This document shows positions 23,556 to 33,562 of a stretch of 64,000 nucleotides of DNA, in pieces. A program made the position numbers and the translations under genes. The first letter of the stretch is position 1. Each line of letters starts with the position of its first letter. The notes beneath the pieces are model-generated. The model saw only the letters and a program-made list of their open reading frames with translations. It did no database searches and was not told the DNA's origin. This DNA is from Sandaracinobacteroides sp039808025 (GTDB lineage Bacteria; Pseudomonadota; Alphaproteobacteria; Sphingomonadales; Sphingomonadaceae), in NCBI GenBank assembly GCA_039808025.1, contig JBDHSK010000007.1, positions 115,328 to 179,327 of the forward strand. Direction: 5' to 3'.

Positions 23556-25814
23556 ATGCCATTCTCCGTCAACCATGCGCGCCCCGGCCGATCGCAAAAG
23601 AAACTGCGCGATCGTTCGTGCCTTGTTTATGTGCTCGGGGCGCTGACGATTGCCGGCGGGAACATGCCGCAGGTGGCGCTGGCCCAGTCGGCTACTCCGG
23701 GTGCCACCGATGATATTGTCGTGGTTGCCCCGCACAGCGCGGTGGTTGCACGGCTGGATGCAGCAGCAGGCGGCACGGCGATCATCTCGGCAGCCAGCAT
23801 GCCGGCCAGCATGAACCTGACAATGTCGCGGGCCCTGGCAGATGTGCCGGGGGTTGTGGTTCAGGATTTTTTCGGTGGCAACGATCAGCCGCGCATTCAG
23901 ATCCGGGGGTCGGGGTTGCAGCAAAACCCCGTTGAACGCGGCGTGCTGATGCTGCGCAACGGGTTGCCGCTCAATCGTGCCGATGGGTCTTATATCGTCG
24001 GCTTTGCCAACCCCGGCGGGGCCGAGGCGGTCGAGGTGTATCGTGGGTACATGGCCAACCGGCTTGGCGCCACGGTGTTGGGGGGCGCTCTCAACCTCAT
24101 CTCGCCAACCGGCCGCAGCAGCCCCGGGTTTGCCCTGAAAGCCGCGGGCGGCAGTTTCGGCCAGTTCAGCGGCGGGGCGCAGGCCGGGTTCGCCGAGGAA
24201 CGGTTCGATTTCCTGGTGCGAGGCGATTTCACCCGCCGTGATGGTTTCCGCGACTATAACCAGTCCCGCCGCTGGGGGGTTGGGGGCAATGCCGGCCTGC
24301 ACCTGACCGACGATGTGACCGTTCGCATTTTTGCAAGCTATGCCGATCTCGGCTTCGATGTATCGGGGCCGCTGCCCCGCGACCTTCTGCTCAGCAACCC
24401 GCGCGCCGTGTTCACTGGGCCGACGGTGACACCCACGGGGGCGATAAATCCCGGCCCCAACGTGGTCAGAGACCGGCCGCGCCGCGAGGCAACACAGTTT
24501 CAGGCCGGAGCGCGGGCGACCGGCACATTTGGCGCCCATGTCGTCGACCTTGCGTTCGGCTATGCAAGGACAGACGATATGTTCCGCTTTCCCATGTCGG
24601 CCGGCATCCGCGAGACCGAGGGAGACGACATCACGCTGGTGGGCCGCTATGCCTTCAGGCCCGATGCGGCGCGCGCACTGCCGCTGTTCGAGGCAACCGC
24701 CCTGTATGTTACAGGCTCGGCCAACCGGAGTAATTACCTGAACGTTGCCGGAACGCGGGGGGCGCTGTTCGGCCGCAGTCGCCTCGAGGCCGGCACCCTG
24801 TCGCTGAACGGCGGGTTCAATATCCCGCTGGCAGCCACGGTTACCTTGTCGCCGTCTCTGTCGTGGTCGCGGGCCACACGCGACAACAGCGACCTGTACG
24901 GTCTGCCCACACGGCCAACCAACGCCTTCAGCCCCGCAAGGCCCACCATGGCGCTTCCGATGGGGGCGGTTCCCACGGTCAGCACCAGCTATGCCCGAAC
25001 CTACGACGGCTGGAGTCCGGCGCTGGGGCTGACGTGGCAGCCATCTGAAAACCAGACCGTGTTTGCCGCCCTCAGCCGCAGCTTCGAGCCACCCACGCAC
25101 GACGATCTGCTGGCAACAGTGAATGGCACGCCCAACAGCAGTGCCGGACGCCCCAATCCCGCTAACCCGGCGCTTCCGGCGGCGGCGTTCGTGACGCCCG
25201 CGCTCAAGGCGCAGCGTGCCACCACGCTTGAGGCTGGCTGGCGCGGCCATTCGGGTTCCGTTTCCTGGGATGGGGTTATCTATTACGCTTGGGTCAGCAA
25301 CGAACTTCTCAGCCTGCGCGACGAATCCGGCACCTCTCTGGGGGCCGCCAACGCGCCGCGCACCCGCCACCTGGGCGTAGAGCTTGGCCTTACCGCCCAG
25401 CTATTGCCGACGCTTGCCGGGCGGGTTGTCTATACCTTCCAGGATTTCCGCTTCCGTGATGACCCGTTGCGCGGCAACAACCGGCTTGCAGGTGCGCCGC
25501 GGCACTGGGTCAACACCACCCTGACATGGCGCCCGCTTGCCCCATTGATGCTGCAGGGCAGCCTGCGCTGGATGCCCGAAAAGACACCGGTCGATAACCA
25601 CGCCACACTTTATAATGATGCTTTTGCAACCGTGGACCTGCGTGGCGAATACCGCCTGAACGACCACCTGTCTCTGTTCGCGGAAGTCACCAACCTGTTC
25701 GACAAGACCTATGCCGCCTCGACCCTGATCGTCGATCAGGCCCGCCCCGATCAGGCGGCATTCCTGCCCGGCGATGGCCGGGCGTTTGGCGGCGGCATCA
25801 GCCTGAAATTCTGA
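23556..25814 (+). CDS. TonB-dependent outer-membrane receptor
   Basis: 752 residues. A long signal region (about 1-44, ending QVALAQS) is followed by a plug domain with IVVVAPHSAVVARL, RALADVPGVVVQDFF and RIQIRGSGL, then a barrel ending in FGGGISLKF. The plug resembles receptors of the FecA/siderophore group (LADVPGV, NPVERGVLMLRNG). RBS AAGGGG precedes ATG 23556. A small cupin-domain gene follows after 17 bases, so the two form a unit. Substrate unknown; iron chelates are possible. Confidence 0.92.
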   Translation: MPFSVNHARPGRSQKKLRDRSCLVYVLGALTIAGGNMPQVALAQSATPGATDDIVVVAPHSAVVARLDAAAGGTAIISAASMPASMNLTMSRALADVPGVVVQDFFGGNDQPRIQIRGSGLQQNPVERGVLMLRNGLPLNRADGSYIVGFANPGGAEAVEVYRGYMANRLGATVLGGALNLISPTGRSSPGFALKAAGGSFGQFSGGAQAGFAEERFDFLVRGDFTRRDGFRDYNQSRRWGVGGNAGLHLTDDVTVRIFASYADLGFDVSGPLPRDLLLSNPRAVFTGPTVTPTGAINPGPNVVRDRPRREATQFQAGARATGTFGAHVVDLAFGYARTDDMFRFPMSAGIRETEGDDITLVGRYAFRPDAARALPLFEATALYVTGSANRSNYLNVAGTRGALFGRSRLEAGTLSLNGGFNIPLAATVTLSPSLSWSRATRDNSDLYGLPTRPTNAFSPARPTMALPMGAVPTVSTSYARTYDGWSPALGLTWQPSENQTVFAALSRSFEPPTHDDLLATVNGTPNSSAGRPNPANPALPAAAFVTPALKAQRATTLEAGWRGHSGSVSWDGVIYYAWVSNELLSLRDESGTSLGAANAPRTRHLGVELGLTAQLLPTLAGRVVYTFQDFRFRDDPLRGNNRLAGAPRHWVNTTLTWRPLAPLMLQGSLRWMPEKTPVDNHATLYNDAFATVDLRGEYRLNDHLSLFAEVTNLFDKTYAASTLIVDQARPDQAAFLPGDGRAFGGGISLKF

Positions 25815-25831
25815 TCAGAAAGGAAAGACCC

Positions 25832-26281
25832 ATGAACCACCGTATGCTTATGATCGCAGCATCGATGATTGCTCTTTTGGCTCCGGGGGCGGCCTCGGCC
25901 AGTTCCACCCAACTCGATATCGAAAAACTGGGCTATCAGACCGTCCACGACGCCGCCCGGCGCGGGATCATCGCTGTTGATGGGAAGGGGCGGCCGCTCA
26001 GCTTCCTGCTGCGCATCGCCAAGGGCCAGTTCCTGCCGCCTCATGGCGCAACTGGTCCCATCCGGCTGCTGACGGTTCTGTCGGGCACCCTGTCGTGGGG
26101 CGATGGCAACAAGGTCGATCCGGCGGCCGAGCGAAGGTTCGGCCCCGGCAGCATCATCATCGTTCCGGCACAAGGCGGTGAGCATTGGGCGGCGGCGCGC
26201 CAGGATGATGTCGTCCTGCAGGCGGTGGTGGTGCACGATGGTGCGCTTGCACCCGAAGCAGCCGCACAAGTCGTGCCCTGA
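25832..26281 (+). CDS. Exported cupin-domain protein
   Basis: 149 residues: signal peptide (MNHRMLMIAASMIALLAPGA, cleavage near ASA-S), then one cupin barrel with FLPPHGATGPIRLLTVLSGTLSWGDG and FGPGSIIIVPAQGGEHWAA. Only some of the usual metal-binding His residues (PPH, EHW) are present. RBS AGGAAAG precedes ATG. It is translationally close to the TonB receptor gene and may act in the periplasm on the imported ligand; this role is inferred. Confidence 0.8.
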   Translation: MNHRMLMIAASMIALLAPGAASASSTQLDIEKLGYQTVHDAARRGIIAVDGKGRPLSFLLRIAKGQFLPPHGATGPIRLLTVLSGTLSWGDGNKVDPAAERRFGPGSIIIVPAQGGEHWAAARQDDVVLQAVVVHDGALAPEAAAQVVP

Positions 26282-26406
26282 CGGGGCTGGCGTATTGGTG
26301 CTGACGCGTGGTGCTGCCGACAGGAACTGGCGGCGCACCCGCCAAAGTGCGCCGCCAGAGTGCCGCCCTCGCCCCCGGGTGGGCGGCACTTGTCCCGAAA
26401 CGGAAC

Positions 26407-27381
26407 TCAAAGGCGCCGGGTGTGTTTCTCCATAAGGCGTCGGGCATCGGTAATGGCGTGGGCGGTCGTCGTCTTGCCCGACTGGATGTCGTCAGCCAGT
26501 TGCATCAGCTGGCCGCTGATCACAGTTCCGGTGTCGGCTTCTTCCTGAATGCCGATCCCGCCCTTTTCCCTGGCGATCCGGTCCCACTCGGCACGAACGG
26601 CGGCCCAGTATTCACGGGTGGCGGCCCAATAGTCGTCGGCCGCTTTTACATTATAGCCATCGAATTTCGTGTAGGTATTAAGCACATATTCCTGAACGAT
26701 GGGAACGAGCTTGCCGTTCTTCGGCCCCATCTTGATGTTGTCCTGCCAGTGGATCCAGCCATCCGGTCCGTTCTGGTGACGGTTGACCGACAGGTAGCGG
26801 TCGTAGACGGGGTTGCGGACGGCATCGCGGCGGGCAAGGGGGCGCCAGCTATCGTTTGAAACCCAGCGTCGCATGGCGCCCTGGGTCTCGAACTTGCCCC
26901 ATCCGCCATAGCGGGGGGAATCATCAACTTGCCACACCGTCTGCGACCAGCGGCCGGCGCGCATGTTTTCGGGCACATCCTGCCATTTCCACGTGTGGCG
27001 ATCGGTGTAGGCCAGCACGCGCGAAGGTTCATATTCCCAATCCTGGCGCCAGTGCTTGATGACCATGTCCTTGCCCTCGTGCTGCACCACCAGCAGATGC
27101 TGGAGCACGATCTTGCGGCCGCTGTCCTCGATCACCCGGACGACTTCGTATCCGCCCGAGGTTTTCTTCTCAAGCGGTGTATAGCCACCGTCCCAGCGGG
27201 TCGATTCCTGCATGTCGAACCGCACGCGATAGTTGCCCGCCATGGCAAGGATGTCGGCGCGATCCCGCTGGAAATCGGGCGCTGCCTGTTCGGCGACCAT
27301 GGGTGGATGCGCCAGTGCCTGGGTGGTGGTGCAGGCGAGTGCGATCAGGCCGGCCCCGAGAAATGCCTTGAGATGGTTCAT
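26407..27381 (-). CDS. DUF6607-family exported protein
   Basis: 324 residues with a signal peptide (MNHLKAFLGAGLIALACTTT, cleavage after ALA). The mature part, with RDRADILAMAGNYRVRFDM, HRHTWKWQD-like segments (YTDRHTWKWQDVPENM) and DGWIHWQDNIKMGPKNGKLV, matches the DUF6607 family, rich in Trp and often found beside TonB heme/iron receptors. It lies 20 bases downstream of such a receptor gene on the same strand and is probably co-transcribed. The molecular role is unknown; possibly a periplasmic partner in heme/iron handling. Confidence 0.8.
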   Translation of the reverse strand: MNHLKAFLGAGLIALACTTTQALAHPPMVAEQAAPDFQRDRADILAMAGNYRVRFDMQESTRWDGGYTPLEKKTSGGYEVVRVIEDSGRKIVLQHLLVVQHEGKDMVIKHWRQDWEYEPSRVLAYTDRHTWKWQDVPENMRAGRWSQTVWQVDDSPRYGGWGKFETQGAMRRWVSNDSWRPLARRDAVRNPVYDRYLSVNRHQNGPDGWIHWQDNIKMGPKNGKLVPIVQEYVLNTYTKFDGYNVKAADDYWAATREYWAAVRAEWDRIAREKGGIGIQEEADTGTVISGQLMQLADDIQSGKTTTAHAITDARRLMEKHTRRL

Positions 27382-27401
27382 TGAGGTTCCTTGCAGGTGA
27401 A

Positions 27402-29666
27402 TCAGAAACGATAGCTGAGCGAGACGCTGATGTTGCGGCCCGGCTGGGTGAAGGCATCGGTGATGGTCGAGGTGGAGGCGAGACCACGCACATCACTCCA
27501 CCAGGCGTATTTCCTGTCGAGCAGGTTGAAGAGACCGGCGCGCAGCGTCAGGCCCTCGACGATGCGGGCATAGGCCGTGAGATCGAGGATCGTGAAGGCA
27601 TCGGGGCGATAGCACGACGGTGTGCAAAGCCCGGTTGTGCGGTCAAGTGCCTTCTGGGCGCTGTGGGTGACAATCAGCTGGCCACCGAAGCGGCCTTGCG
27701 GGTCGCGATAGCCCAAACCCGCCACCAGCTTCAGGGGGTCGATGGTCGAGAGCGGGGACTTCGCGCCATCCGGGTCGATCACGTCGCCGTGCGCGTACGA
27801 CAGCGCCAGGTTGGCATGGAAGCCGTTGGGAGCCCGCCCTTCGAAGCGCACCTCTGCCCCCTTCACGCGAACGCCGTCGAGGTTGACGAACTGGTAGACG
27901 GCCGGGTCTGCCGGCGTGAAGCTTCCCTCCACCATCTCCTGGCTGATGAAATCCCGATAGCGCGATGTGAAAGCGGTGACATCGAGGCTGATGTTGCGGC
28001 TGGTGAATCGCACACCGCCTTCGAAGCTTTCACTGCGTTCGGGGCCGAGGTCGGGGTTGGGACGCGAGGTATAGCCACTGGCGAGGTTTTCGAAGAACTG
28101 GTTGACCTGGCTGGGTTCCGGCGCCTTGAACCCGGTTGCGAAATTGGCAAACAGACGGACGGTTTCCGTCAGCTTCCACACCGCCCCGAATTTGGGTGAC
28201 AGCCGGGAGCCATCCTGTCCGGCCGCCGTGAAGTCGGGTAGCAACGGGTCGTTCTTGGGGGCGAGCTTGTACCAGTCGAAGCGCAGCGCCGGATAGAGCG
28301 TAAGCGCCCCGATTTCGATTTCATCACCGGCGAACAGGCCGATACGGGTGAAATCAGTGGTGGGGAAAGCGCGGGTGGGGTAGGTCTCGCCATAAGGAGG
28401 GGTGACACCGTCGCGAATGCCGCTCTGGCGGGTTTTGCTGATGTCGCCGCCGAACACCAGACGGTGTGACAGGTCGCCGGTCATGAAGTCTGATCGGGCA
28501 TCGGCGGAAAAGCCGATCACGCGGTTGTCGAAGGTGTTCAGGCGTTCGCGGTCGGCAAGAATGGTGCGGTTCTCATCGGTGAACTGGCGGTCCTTGCTGC
28601 TTTGCCAATAGAGTGCGGCGCGGGCGAAATCGATGACGCCATCGCCCGCAAAGCTCCAGTCGAGGCTCAGCCGCGTGCGCTTTCCGGTGTCGGTTGCCTC
28701 AAGCAGATCGACGCTCGGGCTGAGCCCGGTCAGGCCTTCGGTGAACAGATGATTGTCAAGCATTTCCCCGGTCAGGCGGACCTTGTGCCCGGTCCCTGGC
28801 TCATAGACGATACGCGCCAGAGCCGCGTTGGAATGTCCATCCTGCGGGTTGGGCTCGGTTCGTGATGCCCCCTGACCGCCAACCGTTCCCTTGTTGTCGC
28901 GTTCGTGCCAGTCCCGTCGGGTGTACGAGACCATGGCCGACCAGTCGCCGCTCATGCCTGCCAGTATCGCCGTCTCCGTGAATTCCCTGTCAGCGCTTGC
29001 GTAGGCAGCGCGCACCAGCCCGCCAACAGTCTGGCCACCCTTCAGGAAATCCGCTGGCTCGGCGGTGATGAAGCTGACGGCACCCGCCAGACCATCGCTG
29101 CCGTAGAGCGCCGACGATGGCCCGCGCAGAATCTCGACGGATTTGATGAGGCCCAGATCGACATAATCACCGCGTCCCACACTCTGGGCGCCAAAGTCGA
29201 AGCCGTCGGGCACCCGCACCCCATCCACCTGGATAAGCACACGGTTGCCTCCAATCCCGCGGATGTTGAACCCGTCGTTGCCGGCGCGCCCCGTAGACGA
29301 GAAGGCGGCATTGAAGCGGGCGGGCTGACGCTGGACACTGACCCCGGGTTCGAAGCGGACGAGGTCGCGGATGTCGGTTACCAGATCGTCGGCCATGTCT
29401 TCATCGGTTTTCACCGATATCGTCGCTGCCACATCCTCGAGCTTGATGGGCGTTCGCGTGGCCGTGACTACAATACGGTTCATGCGGTCCAGCCAGAAAA
29501 GCCCGTCGTTATCCTGGGCCCTGACCGGTGCAGCGAGTGCCGCGAACGCCAGTGCCAGGGCCGCACAGACAGGCTGGGACTGGCGCCCATTATTCAGCCG
29601 CGTTCGGCGTCGTCGATCAGAGCAGCCCATGGAATCCGGCTGCTGTGTCAGTAAATTAGCCCCCAT
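27402..29666 (-). CDS. TonB-dependent hemoglobin/heme-type receptor
   Basis: 754 residues. After a long signal region (cleavage near APVRAQD), the TonB box/plug contains RIVVTATRTPIKLEDVAATI, GFNIRGIGGNRVLIQVDGVR and LRGPSSALYGSDGLAGAVSF. The barrel includes the NPDL/PERSESFEGGVRF segment typical of the hemoglobin/transferrin/lactoferrin receptor family, and ends ISVSLSYRF. AAGGA precedes ATG 29666. The following DUF6607 gene fits a heme or iron uptake unit. The 95 bases upstream include AATGAACTGCTAATGCGAAT on the minus strand, which is a weak Fur-box-like sequence. Confidence 0.9.
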   Translation of the reverse strand: MGANLLTQQPDSMGCSDRRRRTRLNNGRQSQPVCAALALAFAALAAPVRAQDNDGLFWLDRMNRIVVTATRTPIKLEDVAATISVKTDEDMADDLVTDIRDLVRFEPGVSVQRQPARFNAAFSSTGRAGNDGFNIRGIGGNRVLIQVDGVRVPDGFDFGAQSVGRGDYVDLGLIKSVEILRGPSSALYGSDGLAGAVSFITAEPADFLKGGQTVGGLVRAAYASADREFTETAILAGMSGDWSAMVSYTRRDWHERDNKGTVGGQGASRTEPNPQDGHSNAALARIVYEPGTGHKVRLTGEMLDNHLFTEGLTGLSPSVDLLEATDTGKRTRLSLDWSFAGDGVIDFARAALYWQSSKDRQFTDENRTILADRERLNTFDNRVIGFSADARSDFMTGDLSHRLVFGGDISKTRQSGIRDGVTPPYGETYPTRAFPTTDFTRIGLFAGDEIEIGALTLYPALRFDWYKLAPKNDPLLPDFTAAGQDGSRLSPKFGAVWKLTETVRLFANFATGFKAPEPSQVNQFFENLASGYTSRPNPDLGPERSESFEGGVRFTSRNISLDVTAFTSRYRDFISQEMVEGSFTPADPAVYQFVNLDGVRVKGAEVRFEGRAPNGFHANLALSYAHGDVIDPDGAKSPLSTIDPLKLVAGLGYRDPQGRFGGQLIVTHSAQKALDRTTGLCTPSCYRPDAFTILDLTAYARIVEGLTLRAGLFNLLDRKYAWWSDVRGLASTSTITDAFTQPGRNISVSLSYRF

Positions 29667-29796
29667 ATATCATCCTTGTTGAGACTGCGACAGATTCGCA
29701 TTAGCAGTTCATTTACAGTAGAACAGTGTCGCGTCAACCCGGATTGTGGGGCTTTATGGTGGCTGGGCCGAGCGCCTGCCCGAAGTGGCACAGGTA

Positions 29797-29862
29797 CGCC
29801 CTGCACCATGGCGGTGCAGGGCGTCTGGTTGGCTGATCCGGCAGCAGCGGTGGTGCTGCCGG
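29797..29862. terminator. Two tandem hairpins after the PEP-CTERM gene
   Basis: Hairpin 1: CGCCCTGCACC (29797-29807) with GGTGCAGGGCG (29813-29823), 11-bp perfect stem. Hairpin 2: CCGGCAGCA (29838-29846) with TGCTGCCGG (29854-29862), 9-bp stem. They lie between the PEP-CTERM gene stop and the receptor promoter, so they probably end the PEP-CTERM transcript, though without a T-run. Confidence 0.55.
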
Positions 29863-29881
29863 AGGGTATTGCGCCGCCGGG

Positions 29882-30520
29882 TCAGACGTTGGCGAGGCGC
29901 CGGCGGCGTGCCGCTGCCCCCACCAGCCCGAAGCCGGCGATCAGCAGTGCCCAGGTGGCCGGCTCGGGAACGCCCGGGTTGCCCGGCGTATCCGAACCGA
30001 AGGTGATGTTGTCATAGCCGGTCAAGTCGGCCGTTCCGCCGAAATCGATCGAATAGGCGGTGCCGGCAAAGGCAACGCCAACCGGCGTCCAGTTGCAGTA
30101 ACCACCAGTCGGGTCACCGGTGCAATTCTGACCCGCTTGGGCATCCAGCACCAGCTGGGCAAGAATGCTGCCAGTGGCGTTCGGGCCATCATAAACAGAG
30201 ATAGTCGCACTGACAGCCGAACTGTAATAGAAGCTGAAGCCGGTGTCGAAGCCATTCACCACGTCAAGGATGGCGTTGTTGGCATCGAGGAAGAACATCA
30301 CGGTGCTGGGTGAGGGTTCATTGGCGAAATTACCGGTGCCACCGGCATCGGCATCGATGAGGGCGAGCGTCGCCGGAGAGAAGATATAGTCGGGCGCATA
30401 GAAGTTCCCGACCGGTTGTTTATCACCGATCCCTTCGAACGTCAGCGTGGTGACGGAAGCAGTGGCGGGCACTGCGGCGCACGACAGGGCGGCGAATCCA
30501 GCAAGAAGAACACGGCTCAT
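29882..30520 (-). CDS. PEPxxWA-CTERM exported protein
   Basis: 212 residues: signal peptide (MSRVLLAGFAALSCAAVPAT, then AS), a beta-rich mature domain (SVTTLTFEGIGDKQPVGNFY, TISVYDGPNATGSI), and a C-terminal sorting signal GVPEPATWALLIAGFGLVGA followed by ARRRR. The PEP motif, membrane helix and Arg cluster are the substrate signal for exosortase, which anchors or releases such proteins at the surface. The PEPxxWA variant is common in sphingomonads. Two Cys (near CTGDP and YCNW) may form a disulfide. The exosortase is not in the window. Confidence 0.9.
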   Translation of the reverse strand: MSRVLLAGFAALSCAAVPATASVTTLTFEGIGDKQPVGNFYAPDYIFSPATLALIDADAGGTGNFANEPSPSTVMFFLDANNAILDVVNGFDTGFSFYYSSAVSATISVYDGPNATGSILAQLVLDAQAGQNCTGDPTGGYCNWTPVGVAFAGTAYSIDFGGTADLTGYDNITFGSDTPGNPGVPEPATWALLIAGFGLVGAAARRRRLANV

Positions 30521-30711
30521 GATAACTCCCCTTCACGGTTCGGCAGCGCGACGGCGCCGCCCTGATAACAGTGAAGCAATATTCATGCCAACCAATCTTG
30601 CCATTCAAGTAATTGATATATGGCTGGGAGATTGTTGCAATCCTGTATCGCCTGTAAAGAATCCCGACAAATTCGTGAAATTGCCGGCGGTGCCTGTATC
30701 GTGTCAGGTCG

Positions 30712-31167
30712 TCACAGGGGTTGCGCGGCGGTGCTCAGCAGGCGCACCGTTGCAAGGTCCATCTCTCCGGCAAACCAATGGTCTAGTGCCGCCTGGAAAG
30801 CGGCCCCGCCCCCAGCCATGACGAACATGGTGAGGGACGAGTGCAGTTTGCGGGCATCGACCATGCCGAAGACCGCTTCCGCAGTGCGGCGCGGTGAAAG
30901 CGGCAGTGCCGCCACGCATTGGCGCAGTCGTGCCCCCAGCAGCGGATGGTTCAGAAGGGCGCGGGCTTCGGCTAGCCCCGAGATGGCAAAATACTGGCTG
31001 GTGGCACTGTGACCAAGGCCCGCTACCTGCGGGAAAATGAACCACATCCAGTGCGTACGTTTCTGCCCGGCGCTGATCTCGGCACGGGCCGTCAAGTACA
31101 CGTCCTGTTGCGCCCGGGTGAAGCGGGCAAGGTCGAACGGATCGGATTCAGGCGGCATGGCGGCCAT
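30712..31167 (-). CDS. DUF1810 family protein
   Basis: 151 residues, full family length. Family landmarks are FDLARFTRAQQDVYLTARAE, THWMWFIFPQVAGLGHSATS, YFAISGLAEARALLNHPLLG and VFGMVDARKLHSSLTMF. The function of the family (also called calpastatin-like in older annotation) is unknown. It is a cytosolic, single-gene unit between the PEP-CTERM gene and the four-gene module; no strong promoter stands out. Confidence 0.88.
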   Translation of the reverse strand: MAAMPPESDPFDLARFTRAQQDVYLTARAEISAGQKRTHWMWFIFPQVAGLGHSATSQYFAISGLAEARALLNHPLLGARLRQCVAALPLSPRRTAEAVFGMVDARKLHSSLTMFVMAGGGAAFQAALDHWFAGEMDLATVRLLSTAAQPL

Positions 31168-31387
31168 GAGTTACCAATAAACCATAACACCTAAAACCCG
31201 AAGAACAGCTGAGGCCGGGGTGCGAGGCCCATCGGCTGAACCTGCCTGACCTGCCATTCAAGGGGGCAGGGATGTTGTGGTCATCTGGACAAAACCAGCC
31301 ATTTCATGTTTAGTTAACCAACAGAAGCTTGCGTGTTTTTTTGTGGCTGTGCGGCTGTGACGGGGTGTTCGCTGATAGGGGGTGCCT

Positions 31388-33562
31388 GTGCCTGACTATC
31401 CGAAACCGGCAATGCGTCGATTGCGTGTATATGCCTTTGATCCGCAGGCCTCGGTCACGCTGTCTACAGCGATGATCAACGAAAGCATCATCGAACTGCC
31501 ATGGGAAGAACGCTGGGCCACGCCGTTGCGGCCGGGCCCGGTGAACGACTATCTGGAAGTGATCGATCACGACCCGGCATCGCGGCTGTTCTATGCGCCC
31601 GTCGATCTCGATCACCCTGACCTTCTGGCCCAGGACGGTCTCAGCCCTTCGGAAGGGCGGCCGCAGTTCCACCAGCAAATGGTGTTTGCGGTGGCGATGT
31701 TCACAATCCACGCCTTTGAACGCGCCCTTGGCCGTTTTGTGCTGTGGGCGCGCGATGAAGCCGATATGGAGTCGAGTGGTGGTCTGGCGGCCATCGACCG
31801 CAATTTCACCCGCCGCCTGCGCATCTATCCGCATGCGCTGCGCGAAGCCAACGCCTATTACAGCCCCGTCAAACGGGCGCTGCTGTTCGGCTATTTCCGC
31901 CCCGATGAAGCGGCAGTCGATGTGCAGGCCAACTGGGTGTTCACCTGCCTGTCGCAGGACATCATCGCCCACGAAACCGCCCATGCCATTCTGCATGGCA
32001 TACGGCAGCGGTCGATCGAGCCCAGCAATATCGACGCTCTGGCATTCCACGAGGCGTTCGCCGACATCATCGCCCTGCTGCAACGCTTTGCGTTCCGTCC
32101 CGTTGTCAGGCACATGCTGGCGGCCAGCAACGGCTCGTTACGGGATCATTCCCTGCTTACCGGGCTTGGGGAACAGTTCGGCAAGGCAACAGGGCGCAAT
32201 GGTGCGCTGCGCTATGCCCTGAGGGCATTGGGGGACCGCGCCGAACGCCCGGTCGATAACTCGGCCCAGAGCATCCGCGATGCCATTGCCACTCTGGGAA
32301 AGACCACGGAATCGCATGCTCGCGGCGGCTTTCTGGTGGCGGCGGTGTTCGATGCCTTTGTCACCATCTATGAACGCCGTTCGGCCGATCTGTTCCGCAT
32401 GGCACGCCCCGGGCTGGTGGCCGGCAATGGCCTGAGCCCCGACCTCGTGAACCGGCTGGCTGCCGAAGCATCGGAAGCGGCCGGGCAGGTGATGCGCATG
32501 TGTATTCGCGCCCTCGATTACGCACCGCCCATCGACCTGCGCTTTGGCGAGTATCTGCGTGCCATCATCACCGCCGACACCGACCTCGTGCCCAACGACC
32601 CGCTGCGCTATCGGGTGGCGTTCGTCGAGGCGTTCAAACGCTGGGGCATTACCGTTCCCGGCAGTATTTCGATGGCCCCTGACAGCCTGGTCTGGGACCC
32701 GCCCGAGTATGAAAAATACCCGGAAATTCAGGCCTATGCCAAATCAAAACTGCCGGGCAGGCGCAGCGGCAGCCAGCCCCTGCGCGACCCTGGCGATGCC
32801 TTCAGCATCCGCTTTACCGAGATGCTGGGGCATCTGATGTTCGGGGTATCGTTCAGCCAGAGAACATCTTCGAGCACGTCGTATCGCATGAAGGATTACG
32901 CCCCCGACCGGAGTTCCCGCGACGAGTCCGACGAGCCATCGCGGCATCTGCGGGACAAGGCGATGGAGATCGTCATCCACAACCAGCGGGAAATCCACCG
33001 ATGGTTCAACAGCGATAGCGACGACGACGAGGACTGGGAATCGCTCGTGGGGTTGCGGCTGCGGCCGCAAGTGCGCACCGTGGGGGTGGGGCAGAGCCGG
33101 GAAAAGCGGATACGCCAGCGCATGCGATCAATTCCCGTCGAGATGGGCGATGAGAAGACATTGCCTTTGCAGTTCGCCCATGGTGTACCGAAATTCGAAA
33201 TAAGTTCGGCACGGATTGCCAGAAGAACCGGGCCCAATGGTCAGGAAACGCACCATCTGATCTTCCAGATCATCCAGAGGCGCCGCGGCTATTTCGACCG
33301 GAATGACCAGAGACAAGCCGACAGGGGACACATCCGCAGCATTGGCCATTACCGCTGGAACAACCCTGATTTCTGGTTCCGCGGCGGGGCAACGGTGCAC
33401 ATCGATCTGCGCGACGGCCGCCTGCTGCGGGTGATCCGCAAGCGGATCGACGATAACCGGCGACTGGAGGAAGAACGCGCCTATCGCTGCGGCGAAACGG
33501 CGGGAATTGCTGCGAATTCCGCCGGCACTGAACCCTTCGCCTTTGTGCACAGGAGCGACTGA
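31388..33562 (+). CDS. HExxH zinc metallopeptidase-like protein (gene 1 of module)
   Basis: 724 residues. The zinc motif is IIAHETAHAILHG (about 192-204: HETAH), followed about 24 residues later by ALAFHEAFADIIALL, whose Glu is a good third ligand, as in gluzincins. The C-terminal half (about 400-724) is not recognised; it is acidic-basic and includes FNSDSDDDEDWESL. No signal peptide, so probably cytosolic. AGGGG lies 5 bases before GTG 31388; GTG 31382 is also possible. The stop overlaps the next start (TGATG). It may be a protease activated in a signalling or defence system, by analogy with other peptidase-containing modules; the target is unknown. Confidence 0.7.
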   Translation: MPDYPKPAMRRLRVYAFDPQASVTLSTAMINESIIELPWEERWATPLRPGPVNDYLEVIDHDPASRLFYAPVDLDHPDLLAQDGLSPSEGRPQFHQQMVFAVAMFTIHAFERALGRFVLWARDEADMESSGGLAAIDRNFTRRLRIYPHALREANAYYSPVKRALLFGYFRPDEAAVDVQANWVFTCLSQDIIAHETAHAILHGIRQRSIEPSNIDALAFHEAFADIIALLQRFAFRPVVRHMLAASNGSLRDHSLLTGLGEQFGKATGRNGALRYALRALGDRAERPVDNSAQSIRDAIATLGKTTESHARGGFLVAAVFDAFVTIYERRSADLFRMARPGLVAGNGLSPDLVNRLAAEASEAAGQVMRMCIRALDYAPPIDLRFGEYLRAIITADTDLVPNDPLRYRVAFVEAFKRWGITVPGSISMAPDSLVWDPPEYEKYPEIQAYAKSKLPGRRSGSQPLRDPGDAFSIRFTEMLGHLMFGVSFSQRTSSSTSYRMKDYAPDRSSRDESDEPSRHLRDKAMEIVIHNQREIHRWFNSDSDDDEDWESLVGLRLRPQVRTVGVGQSREKRIRQRMRSIPVEMGDEKTLPLQFAHGVPKFEISSARIARRTGPNGQETHHLIFQIIQRRRGYFDRNDQRQADRGHIRSIGHYRWNNPDFWFRGGATVHIDLRDGRLLRVIRKRIDDNRRLEEERAYRCGETAGIAANSAGTEPFAFVHRSD

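Noticed and set aside
23451..25370. 639-codon open frame on the minus strand
   Set aside because: Antisense to the second TonB receptor, whose plug and barrel ends are clear.
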